Origin: Papilionanthe hookeriana x Papilionanthe teres | Lineage: Eukaryota > Streptophyta > Magnoliopsida > Asparagales > Orchidaceae | DNA length: 64,000 nt | NCBI GenBank assembly: GCA_022702705.1 | Contig: CM040421.1 | Location: forward strand, 76,688,121-76,752,120 | Direction: 5' to 3' | Part shown: piece after piece, positions 23,301 to 35,300 of the stretch | Layout: each line of letters begins with the position of its first letter | Numbering within the stretch: the first letter of the stretch is position 1 | Program-made: the position numbers and the translations under genes | The notes under the pieces: model-generated | Told to the model about the DNA's origin: nothing | Seen by the model: the letters and a program-made list of their open reading frames with translations, nothing else | Databases searched by the model: none

Positions 23301-26300
23301 CGGGACCTTTTGTGATAGAAAAGTACTACTTAGACTGAAAGGAAAATTTTTTAAGATGGTGGTGAGACCTTTAATGCTTTATGGCGCTGAATGTTGGCCT
23401 TTAAAAGAGAAACATAATACTAAGTTAAGTGTTGTCGAGATGAGAATGATTAGGTGGATGAGTGGCTTTACACTTAGAGACAAAATGCGAAATGATTATA
23501 TTCGTGATAGGGTTAGTGTAGCTCCTGTGGCGGACAAAATTAGAGAGTCGTCTTAGATGGTTTGGTCACATTCAACGTCGACCATCTGACCATCCGATTA
23601 GGAGAGTAGATGTTTTAGAGTCGACTTATATTAAGAAAGGCAGAGGTAGACCAAGGAAGACTAGTGTTAATTGTATAAAAACGATCTTAATATATTATAA
23701 CTAACTGAGAATATGACTCTAAATAGGACTCAATGAAGAAAAATGATCCATGTAACTGACCCCACGTAGTGGGATTAAGGCTTTGTTGTTGTTGTTGTTG
23801 AAAACTCCATAACATTCTTTAATTTGATTCTATTTATATGTTTATGATTATTAGCAAGGTCACCTTAAGGAGGACTCAATTTTTAGAATTTGTCATCTAG
23901 ACTGTATTAACTTAGCAGTTATTAAATCCCTTGAAGTGGATATATGATTAAATAACATTTGAATAAGTTCAAAGTTTTTTGAAATACATGTGTCAGAATA
24001 ATTCTATAGAGGCTTCTCGTTACTAAAATTGTATCTTTGAAAGTTTGATCATAGGTGGTAAATAATGAAATCCATTCATCTTGTATTCAACAAGATCAAA
24101 AGTTTAAGTTTCGTTCTTACTTGAGGACAAGCAACCTCTAAGCTTAGGGTATTTTGACGTGTTTGTAGAATGTGCTTGTTTATCGTCTTTACTATGTCTT
24201 TTTGTATATTTTTAGTATTTTTTTGGAAGGTATTTTGGATAAAAAGCAGGTAACAGATGTAAGGAGCAAGTTAGGAATCAAAACGAGGAAAAGAGCAGAG
24301 TGGTATTTTGGCTCCAAGGTGCTAGGACTTGGAGTGCAAAAACAAAAATTTTAGAAACACGACACTGGATTTTGTAGCGTCGGAGCACTAGACCTAGAGC
24401 GCTGGAGCATTGTCTTGCACCTCTAGGCGCATGTATTGAGGAAGATTTCCCGAGAGCTTGGAAATCCAGTGCTGAATTCGTGGCACTGAGGCGCCGGAAG
24501 TGCGGTGCCTAGGCGCCGCAACACTAGCGCCTAGGCACTGTAGAAGAATGATTAGTCGCGCCCTGGTTCCACCTATGGGTGCCCAGGCGCGGGTACCCGA
24601 AATGGGCAGTTATGACAGTTCAGAACTTGAGTTCAGTGAGAGATGCATAAATTGCTTGATCACAAATTAAGGAGGGTTATTTTATCATTTTTCTTTTGTC
24701 AATTCTAGAGGGAGAAATATGGAGGAGAAGGCCACACAAGTTGCAAGGAGATTAGGAGAGAAGATAAGAGAGTGTTTGTAAGGATTGAGAAAGTTAATTA
24801 CTTGCTATTGGAGACACATTTATCCCGCTTTATTGTAAAGAAGATAAAGTACAATTAAGATATTTTCTTCAGGTTTTCTTTGTAAAGACTTAGTTTTGTT
24901 GTTTATTCATAATATTAAGTTTGTATTGATGAAAATTGCCATAAATAGTGAGTAGTTTACTTGATTATCTCTTTAATTATGATGGTGATTAGATATGATT
25001 AAGAGTTTGAGATTGCTTGATTTGATTTTGAATGTCTTGAGTTAATTTGTTAAATTAATTTACCTTATGTCGGCCAGTGGATTGTTAAAATGTTTCGTGG
25101 ATACTGATATCTGGAAGGATTCTGTATCGAACGAAAAAGTTAACCACTTAAATTCATTTGAATAGGGATATGACCAATGAGTTTAAGCAATCTTTTGGGG
25201 GTATTTTCTTGTGTGCAAATCAAGAGTTTAGGGAACTAAGTTTGAGACTGTTAATCTTTCTTAATCCACCAGAAGACAATATTTTGAATCTACTCCTTAG
25301 TTTTGTCCATCACTTGATTAATTAAAGAGGGAAATCTTTAACACTTGAATTTTCTACAAAATATTATTGCTTGCTAGGATAGAATTGCTTTTTAAATTTA
25401 GGACAGATAAACAATTGAATTAGCAAATCAAAATTTTCAGGCATAGGCTGAAAATAGTAGACTAGAACTTTTTCTATATTGATTTTCTCTTGTTTCTTAT
25501 AGGATCGACAACTAGACTCAAACCTGGTACTATTGATACGCATGTATAATTGTGTGAGCAGCCAGTATTTCGCAGCACCTGGTGTGTGTTAGTGAGTGGA
25601 TGCTGGATAGTCGGTAGGATGGCAATACAGAGCTACAACAACAGCAGGAGGGATTTGTGGAGCGTTGAGGGCACTGGGTGTGTTGTGGGTGATGTCGGAA
25701 GGGATTGGGGTGGTATGTTGATTGTAGGAAGGGAAAGAGGGAGGATGTGAAGGTAGCTGGAGGTATGGACGTGGAGGAGGCAATAGTGGGAGCCGAAAAA
25801 GAAGGCTTTGAGGACGAAGGCTGGTAGGAGGGAATTCAATAGGGAAGCTGGGGGGTGGGGTGTTGCTACTGGATATGATGGGAAAGTATTAGTGAGGGTT
25901 TGTTGGATGGAACAATGACAAAGAGGTGGCCGGCTAGTGCTAATAGTAGGTGAGGAAGATGGCAGGGTGGAAATCAGAGAGGATACAACACCATCTCAGA
26001 GCAGGATACAGTAGGAGCATCAATGTCGTTGAATACAAGGGAACACAAAGACTTCTATAGAAATCTAGAATAATTCACACAAAACCTAATCCTTATTCCA
26101 ATGAACAAGCATATAAATAGGCTACAATAAGTGGGGAAGCGAAAAGGAATGTAGGAAGGGCTGGCAGCAGTGCCCGCTCTTTCAAAATACTACTCGATCC
26201 AATAAGGGCCTGGATCGGACCTCCCATACCAATTCTGCTGGTCTATCTTCTAGCCAGTTCAGTTGGATGGGCTCAGTCCCATGTCAATCTTCCGGGGATG

Positions 26301-29300
26301 CGGGAGCTTTGATCTCATTCGTCAAAGCTTCTGGTTCAACTTCTTCAACTTTAGCAGCACTTGGATTCTACTGTCGGCTGCATTGTCTCCCGAAGCATTG
26401 GAGGAACTTTCTTTGCTTGCGAGCATAGATCCATATCGATCCGCTCTCTTAGTGTCCCACCACCAAACATAACTGCATCTGCTTGCCTCAACCATGCTGC
26501 TGAATATTCCTGAGGTAATCCATTCTCGGCTCAACCCAATTTGAAGTGAGGGTAGCCTGACCGTCACCTCACGGTGGTGGCCATGGTGATAAGATGTCGA
26601 TCATGATATCTAGAAGTGCTCTCTATCGTACCTCTCCAGTGTCGAGCATTGGTATCTCAATCCCATTGTCCTCCATCATCTCCATAATCAGTCCCACCAA
26701 TGTTGCTCTAGTGGTAAGGGCCCTTGTGATCTCGGACTCCGTCAAAGGAAGTAGGATGATGCGCTTCCCATCCTTGATGAAGAAATATGTATTCTTGAAT
26801 CCGTCGTTCTACGTCCTCTAATCAAACTTCTACGGTCTCCCTAACAATAGTTAGTAGGCATCGATGGATCAAGTTGCACCACACCTGATGGTAGTTGATT
26901 CCTAATCGAAAACTCCACTAGTTACCTCCGGTCAACGCCGACTCTATTCTTCTTCAGCTGTGCCAAAGAATATGGCCGGGAGTGCCTCTGCATCATGAGA
27001 CCCAACTTCTCTACCTTCTGCGTAGATGCCACATGCTTATTGCTTCTACAATCGATGATGAGACTCCAAATCTATTCTCTGTACAATAGGTGTAGAAGAT
27101 ATTGTGACGAAGCCATTGCAGATTCCATATAACTCTTTAGCATGTAGGAACCGTAAAACCAAAAGTGCCTCTTCTCCATTCGGTGATAGATGGTGCACAC
27201 CATGTTCCCTAATTTTCTTCTCATTGCTAACCTCCTCCACGACACCCTGCTTGGTAAAAGACACGACTCGGCTCGTCTAGCAGCTCGAGGCAATGTGCCC
27301 AAATTCATGATATTTTAAATATTTTCTGACTGGCACTATAGCATGCATGCTACCCTTCTCAGATGTCTTCTCACCGGGGGTCACTCCATTTTTTTTTGAG
27401 CCAGCTTTCTTAACTTCCAATGGTGGGCTCCTGCTGGTGTCTCCAAATATGGGTGGTGGTTGTCTGCTCCGTTTTTGTTGCCTCTCCAATTCAATGCTAA
27501 GGCTTGGACATTTCCAAGTGATGAATAAAAATCGCCACCCCTAAATAACGTGCTATTGTATGCTCCTCTTGCTCGACCAAATCACAGCTTGTATGCAATT
27601 GATCAACTGCACTGTGAACCCGTCTACTGACAGATCTCTCCGCTGCAAGTGGTGGAGTCTCAGAAACATATCTTGGTAGTAATGGGGTGGGAAGTATTTT
27701 CTCTGCATCTCTACCTTCATCTTTTCTCACCTGGTGATCTTATCACTGTCTTCCCTTTTTCTCAGTCTCTATAAGTTCTCCAACTACAAGGATGCGCTCT
27801 TTCTCAATTTGATAGTTGCAAGCTTCAATCTCTTATCTTCTAGCTCCTCTTTATACTTAAAGATCCTCTCAACTAATTGTATTTATTCAATAAAGTTATC
27901 TAGATTCATACTTTCATTGAACTCTGGTAGGTCCAACTTGATTTCGTAGTCTCTATGTCCTCTAATTGATTTCTCCTCTCAAGGCCTCCTCTGATGTTGA
28001 ATTTTGAAACGTTGTGGCCTTTCTTCTTCGTCGCTGAAATTCTCCCTATGAAAGGGATTCTGATCCTGCTCGCTTTCTCGCATTCGACTTTCCATATTCA
28101 GTCGAAGGTAACCTCCTCCTGGGTTATCTCATCAATCCTTTCAAGCCTCTGTTGAAAACGACAAAGCTCTTCTTTGTATCTCTTCTCGGGTAGGCTCGAG
28201 CATGTATCTTCTTGGTTGCACGGTTGGGGTTTGAGATTTGTGGAAGTGGAAAGAGTATTTGGTGGTAGAAAATAAAAGTTTTGGTTTATAGTGGATGCTA
28301 TGAAATCCTAGGATAAGACTAGAGTTAGACTAGCTCTGATACTAATGATACCAATTTAACCTAAACCACAATAGAAATAGTAATATTATTGCTGAATTCA
28401 AATTGGGTTATAACGATGACTCTTTAAAACAAAAAAATAAACAAATAACAACATAAAAGACACAAGAGAGGGATGACGAAGGGGTGAGCGGCTACTGAAC
28501 AACTTGTAGGATGGCCGCATGGCGCTGCAACAATAAGAGGAGGGATGTGAGGCGCGAGTGTCAAGGGCACTAGGTGGGTTGCGGGCGATGTTAGAAGGGA
28601 TTGTGTTGGTATGGTAGATCTGGGAAGGGAAGGAGGGAAGATGGGAGGGTGGCTGGAGGTATGGACGTGGAGGCGACAACAGTAAGAGCCAGGACAGAAG
28701 GTCGGGAGGTTTTGGAAACAAGCAGGTTACGACAGTAATATGGAAGGTTGGTTGGAGGGAATACATGGCAGGGGGGTGATGTGGTTTGGATCTGATGAGA
28801 AAGTTGCGGGGAGGATTAGCTGAATGGAACAATGATAAAGGGGTGGCTGGCAGGTGATATGAGCGGGAGAGGAAGTTGATAGCGAGGAAATCAAAGAGGA
28901 TACGATACCACTTCAGAACAGGATATAGCCGGAGCACCATCTGTTGTCAGTTACAACTCTCGCAAGGGAAAAGAAGAATTATATGCAAAAATTTGAAATA
29001 ACTCACACAAAGCCTAACCCTAATTCCAATAAGTAAGCATATAAATAGACTCCAATCGGGAGGGGAGGGGGAGGGGGAGGGGGAGGGGGGGGGGGGGGCG
29101 CAAAATAAGTAAATCAGATTGGCGGCAATGCCCTCTTCTTCAAAATACAACCCGATCTAGTATGGTTACTGGATCGGACCTCCCAGACCGGTTCTGCTGG
29201 TCCATCTGCTAGCCGGTTCGGCTGACTGGGCTTAGCCCCGCATCAGTTTTAGTTTACCAAATTCATTGCAATGATAATTGTTTAGCTTGATATCCACTGC

Positions 29301-32300
29301 CATGGTTGGTGCACACCTACAACAACAATCCTTTATCCCAGTACGGCTACATGAATCCTTCTTCTCTATTGTGTTACATTGAGAGTCATATTTTCATTTA
29401 ATTTTGATACATTAAGATCATATTTTATACAACATGCTATGCTCAGGTATTTTTAGGTCCTCCTCTACCTTTTTTAACATAATGGAATCTAAAACATCTA
29501 CTCTCCTAACTTGATCATCAAATGGTCGATGTTTTATGCGACCAAAGTCCAAACTATCTATAACGACTCTCTCTAATCTTGTCAGCCACTGGAGCTACTC
29601 CAACCTTTTCACAGATAAATTTGTTTTGTATGTTGTCTCTTACGTGTAAAGCCATTCATCCACCTAACCATTCTCATTTCAACAACACTTAAACTTAGTT
29701 TTATGCTTCTCTTTTAAACACACCTAGAGATTATAAATTAATATTCTTTTGTCAATTAAATTAATGCTAATGTAAAGATTAGCTTTTTATTTTTATTTAT
29801 CTACTTAGCTTCCAGCTTGAAAATAGGTGGGGAGAGGAAACGATGGAAACTGTTGGGATAGGGCTGGCTATTCCTCTCAAAATCTTTATATTTATACCTT
29901 CTATATGTGGTCCAAGGAATTGCAATCACCAAAGCTTAGAACTTACTGTTTGGGTGTGGTAGCTATTGCTGAAAAGCTTTTACTTTTATTACTGAAAGTA
30001 TCTTAAATATAATCTAAAAGTGGCCTGAGTTTTCTGAAGGAATGTTTCCTTTTTGAAGCGTATTTTTAAATTTAAACTGTATGATTCTTGTCCTTGAAGC
30101 TTATTTTTCTTGATTTTAAAACGTCAGTAGTTTGCACTTAGTTCTTACAATGTAATAAAGTTATTGTTCCATAACATTCGTTTGAGCTGTGTCATCTTTA
30201 AGGCTGGTTATTCTTCTCAAATTTTTTACGCACATGCATTCTCTGTGGTCCAAAGATTGAAAGCAACACATCTAATAAAATATCTTAAATATAGTCTTAA
30301 ACTAGTCTTGAGTTTTTTGTAGGAATATACCCTTTAAGAAGCTTATTTTTAATTTAAGGTGCGCGGCTCTTCTCCTCGAAGCTTAAGCTTCTTGTTTTGA
30401 TATAAAGCATTAGAAGCATAAATCTATTCCGTAACATTCTTTAGATATAATTTTTTCCTTTCTGTTGATAAGATGGCTATTGTGAGTTGTTATCCTTGAT
30501 TTCATATGCTGTTGAATCCTTTTATTTTGAATTAATATCATTCAAAACACTTGTTTTTACTACATATAGTAGATATCTGCTCATTTCCATTTTTCTTAAG
30601 AAACAGAGTGCTTGTCTTTCATATTATCAGCTTTTTGGGTTAAGTGTTTAAACCATCGGTGCTTTAGAAAAAAATATTCTTCTCTATAATGCAGCAGACT
30701 TTTGCTCTTTTATGGCTACATTACTGCTTCAAACTTTGTGGGTTAAGTGTTTAAACCATCGGTGCTTTAGAAAAAAATATTCTTCTCTATAATGCAGCAG
30801 ACTTTTGCTCTTTTATGGGTATACATTACTGCTTCAAACTTTGTGACGTGAGGTATTTCCATATAATTCACCAGATATTCAATTCGTGGGCCAAAACTGT
30901 GCAGGTTGTGTGTGTATGTGGGCGAATATTACGCGTGACATCCGTTTGTACGTATTGTGATATTGCACCTTAATACCACACCAATGCCACCATTACTAGC
31001 CCAACACAATGTCCATGTCACCGATCCACACCTACATGTCCGCATGTAATATTTTTGCTTGTATGTGTGTGTGTGTGAGAGTGTGAGAGAGTGAGAGAGA
31101 GAGAGGAGAGGGGGTGGGTTGGCGGGGAAGAGAAGAAGATCATCCTAATTCAACTATTGAGATTTGAGATATGAAATATTGCCAGGGATGGGATGGGATG
31201 GGAGTTAGGGATTGATGGGCATAACAAGTAGGAAAACTACATTGAAAATCTGGGTATTGTCTATAGGAGTTTTTGTCGAGCATTTAAAAGCTGTTAAGAG
31301 TTTGCAGATTTAAAATTCATCAAATGGCGGCAGTTGGAGAGTCTTTTACAGCTACTAATGAGGCTGTCTTTTCCTAGAAGTGGTTTGTAAATAATGATGA
31401 AAGCCCAGTTTTATTCCTATCCATTCATAATACCAAATAAAAGAAAAAAGAAAATGAGTAGATCCTCATGATCTTCATTTCCAAGAGCATACATCTTCAT
31501 GCATCCTCGTTCTCTCAGGCCATCTTCTGAATTTCTTTTGTAGCTGCACCATAGGCTAGCACACTGGCTTGATGCTACATATACATGTAATGTGGGGAAT
31601 ATAGCCCATTATTAGTTTTTTGGCCCGTCCTTGTATGTCGTCACTTCTTCAACCGTTTCTAATTCCAATCTCCTTATATTTTTAGAATTGTAGTCTAGTT
31701 TGAGTTTGTGCTTTCTCGTCATTTAATTCATGGAGTAAAATCTGAATGAATTCCTGCAAGTTAATAACCATTACCATTGTCATTTGCTAAAAATCTGCAA
31801 GCTTAATGGGGGTGGGGGAGAAAAAGAGGGAGAGGGAGAGGGAGGCGGAGATAGTGCATGTGATAGGGAGAGGAGGGAGAGAGAGAAATAGGGGATTATT
31901 TCCTTCTATAAAAGTATCTTTATGATATTGTTTGCCATACCACACACTTCACTAGTCGCATCCTCTTAGCCCACCTTCTGATTGAGCCAGCATCATAGGC
32001 CAATGCTTTGGATTGATGGTACAAATTGCTACTAAGGAAGAACCTGACATTTAACTAGCCCATTCTTGCTTGTTAATCCTTATATGCTATCAGCCGTCCT
32101 TATATGATTTGACTTCTATGCCCATTCTCAATCGTAATCTTCCTAAATCATTATGATAGAAAACACTATACCCAGGGGCAGAGTTCTATTAAGTTTTTTT
32201 TTTTATTTGTTAACCCAGGGGTAGAGTTAATCAAGAAGTGGATCCCTGGGATTCTTATAGTATTTATTCTACATTTCACAACCTAAGGGCTTGTTTGCAC

Positions 32301-35300
32301 ACACATACAAAAAAAAAAAAAAGGTTTAAAACGCTGCCGTTGCCGGTCCCAAGCCCGGATGTGAAAAGTGGAGGGTTGCGTTAGGTAGTCGACAGCCAGC
32401 GTAAAACTTGTCGAAAAAATCATGACATGAATACAACTTATGTTAAGAAAGGCAGAGGTAGACCTAGGAAAACTTGGGCTTATTGCATAAAAAATGATCT
32501 TAATTTATTAGAATTAAACGAAAAATTGACGCTAAATAGGACGCAATGGAGAAAAAGGATTCATGTAGCCGACCCCACTTAGTGGGATTAAGGCTTTGTT
32601 GTTGTTGTTGTTGTATAACTTTTTTTTTGTTTGGAGAAAATCCTTATCTATTAATGAAATACCAAGTAAAAAAAAAAAGATTCAGGGCGTTGATTATAAT
32701 TTGTAATGATACTATCACCTTCTTCTTCTTCTTCTTCTTACTCGTATTATTATTTTGATGTAATAATATGAATATAACTTGTCTCGTCTACAAACTAACA
32801 CATTTTAAATCTCATTTGGCATACTGTATACAATAGAAGCATGTTAAACAAGAATATGATGTTCTAGCATGGTATCTTTTGTGATATATATAAAACATGT
32901 TATATTGAAATGTGTTAAATTCGGTTATGTAAATATCACTTCTCCAAGAGGATAACAAAAAAAAATAATAATAATAAAATAAAAAATTATTTTTATTTAT
33001 ATAGCTTTATTCTAAGTCTATTAGAATCAAATGAAAATAATTGGATGTAATGGAGAAAAAGGTTTCATATTGCCAACCCCATTAAGTAAGCCCACTTAGT
33101 GGGATAAAGGCTTGTTGTTATTGCTGGTGGCGGTGCTGCTGTAGTAGCAGCATTATATTGTTAACGTTACATTACTATTGTTTTTTTTAATTTATATTTC
33201 TGAATAATAAAACATTATACAATCATTTGAGGGATTTTAATAATCCGTATTGAAAATTTGCACTGCATTCATATCAAAAGAAAAGTTACAAAAATTTATA
33301 AATTTATGCTGCTTGGGCATTTACAATGTGATATGTATCCTCTTCAAGAAAGGCAAAAAGAGCATGATGCTCAGGTACATGTGTAAGACAAAAACAATTA
33401 ACACTGCCTAATTGAGCACAAAAATGAGACGTAGCCTTAGCTTTCCTTGGAATATGACATAAAAAAACTTGCTTGAAGCGTAAAAGGAACCCCAAATTCC
33501 GACCTAGTTGGAGATTACCCCAATTAATGGAAGCCATGGTCTCCCAAAAAAGCTGGATCAGGTTTGTCTTATCACCATGTAAAATGACAATCTTCTCCTC
33601 ATGCATCCACGGTTCAATAATATGGTGAATCATACTTGGTAGCTCAACTTGCATGTTGTCCCAATGGATTATGTTCTCTCCAAACGTAGCCAAAATGTTG
33701 CCTGCCTTATTTCTAATATACACTGGCAATAGGAGAAGAGAGGATGGCATCGTCCACATTAATCTTAAAACCTGAAAAGAGATTTCAAAAGTGGAGAGAA
33801 GACAACCAGTCAGGCTGATTGGTGCCCAAGTGCTCTAGAATTGTTATCCACATCTTCTTCAAACCCAACAAGGGCACCACATTTTTAAATCTGTTTCTCA
33901 AGTTGTGGTCTTGAGCCATCTTAATTAGCCTTTAACAAGTTAAGTTGCTGTTTATTGTAAGAACTGAGCATGACAAAAACACAGTTTGTAAGTAAACATT
34001 TGAATAAAAGATATCCAATATTAATTTTAAAGATGAAGGAATCAAGGAAATAAAAAATGTCACTTCGAGAAATCTAAGTAATTTTTTTTGGGGAGCCTTT
34101 AGGTTAATCAGGGATATTATAGATTAATCTAAAATAAGTGAAATAAAATTCTCGAGAAGACGCATAATGATAAAGCTTTAGCTCCATATAATATATTCAT
34201 TTTGGTTTGGAGGGTTATGGGTAATATAGTTTGGTTAACAAATATTGTCTATCAAACAATGAACATTAAGTTAATGCCAAATAATGTGAAAGAAGTTTTT
34301 TTTGAAAATATTTAAGAATAAGTGGTAATATTCAAAATTATGATAATTTTTTGATATTTAAAGCTCGTAAGTCATATAATAATATATTAGGAATGAGTAC
34401 TAGAGCATAAACTTGGAATAATTATATTGGCTTAAGAGAATCATTTTACTTTTATACTAATAAAATTTAACATGGAGGCATATTTTGTGTAGAGGAATTT
34501 AAGAAAACATTACAGGAAGCAAAGAGGTATAGCTTCCTATGTTTTTTTTTTTTTTTTTATGTTTTATGTGAAGGTATTTGATTGAGTCCTCAATAATTGA
34601 TTTTACATATTAATTTAAATTTTGTATGAAAAATATGTTGAAATTATTATAGAAATATACGATGAAAAATTAATTAGCATTATAAAGAATTGTTTGATAA
34701 TCGAAATGTTTTAAACATTATAGGTTTAAATCAAAGAGTCATATTAAGTTTGTACCTTTTTGTATTGGTTTTGAAGACATTGTAAAGAGCATTCAAGGTG
34801 CAGCACTTTTGTGTCTTTTCTAGATGACAGTTTAATTGATGATAAACCTACTAAAATAAGTAAAAGATTAAGACACAAAGGAAGTGCTCAGTTCATAAAT
34901 GAATTATTTAATTAAAATTGAGTAGATAATATCTAATTTTAATGAGCACTGATATTAATTATTATTAGCTATTATTACTAAATATAATTTCATACTTAAT
35001 TGTGATAACTTTGACCATTTTTTTATTATATGTTTAGCATTTGATATGATTCTTTTTTTAAAATTTCATTTGTAGCATTTCACAAAAGTAATTGAGCGTC
35101 TCTCATTGTTATTAATTTAGCACTTTCAAAACTTTTAAATTTAAATATTAAAATGTTAAAGTAGTTTTCTATATTATTAATTCATTTTGTATATTCCTCA
35201 AGGTTATGTCACTTTTAATAGAGTAATATAATTTTGATCCTTATGATAGTGATGTGTTCATTTTGAATTATAACTCATCTAATATTTATTTAAATGGCAT

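Larger units (their letters stand above)
13591..25591 (+). mobile_element. Athila-like Ty3/gypsy retrotransposon, nested and internally deleted
   Basis: A + strand element with LTRs at about 13591-15359 and 24155-25591. Internal order is RT, RNase H, integrase, then an env-position reading frame. The primer binding site, gag and protease are missing: the 5' LTR runs straight into pol at about 15400. It lies inside the 3' LTR of the outer element. GAGTG occurs at both edges (13588-13592 and 25594-25598) and fits a 5-bp target duplication, although the exact LTR ends are uncertain by a few bases. Many frameshifts and stops make it inactive. Two RTE LINEs are inserted in it. Confidence 0.88.
13447..29245 (-). 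mobile_element. Outer Ty3/gypsy LTR retrotransposon, interrupted and deleted
   Basis: A - strand element with its 5' LTR at 28346-29245, an internal region of about 2.06 kb at 26287-28345, and a 3' LTR split into 13447-13590 and about 25594-26286 by the insertion of an Athila-like element. The LTRs begin TGATG and end TATCA on the - strand. The primer binding site next to the 5' LTR resembles the initiator-Met type. The internal region keeps worn gag and protease-spacer sequence but no reverse transcriptase or integrase, so the element was non-autonomous or deleted. Flanked by GTTTT on both sides. Confidence 0.88.

Noticed and set aside
28398..28940. 180-codon proline/serine-rich open frame on the - strand
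   Set aside because: It lies wholly inside the 5' LTR of the outer retrotransposon, has no domain, and the corresponding part of the 3' LTR does not keep it open.
32546..32758. 70-codon open frame on the + strand
   Set aside because: It starts inside the deleted RTE's 3' end and runs through poly-T and CTT repeats.
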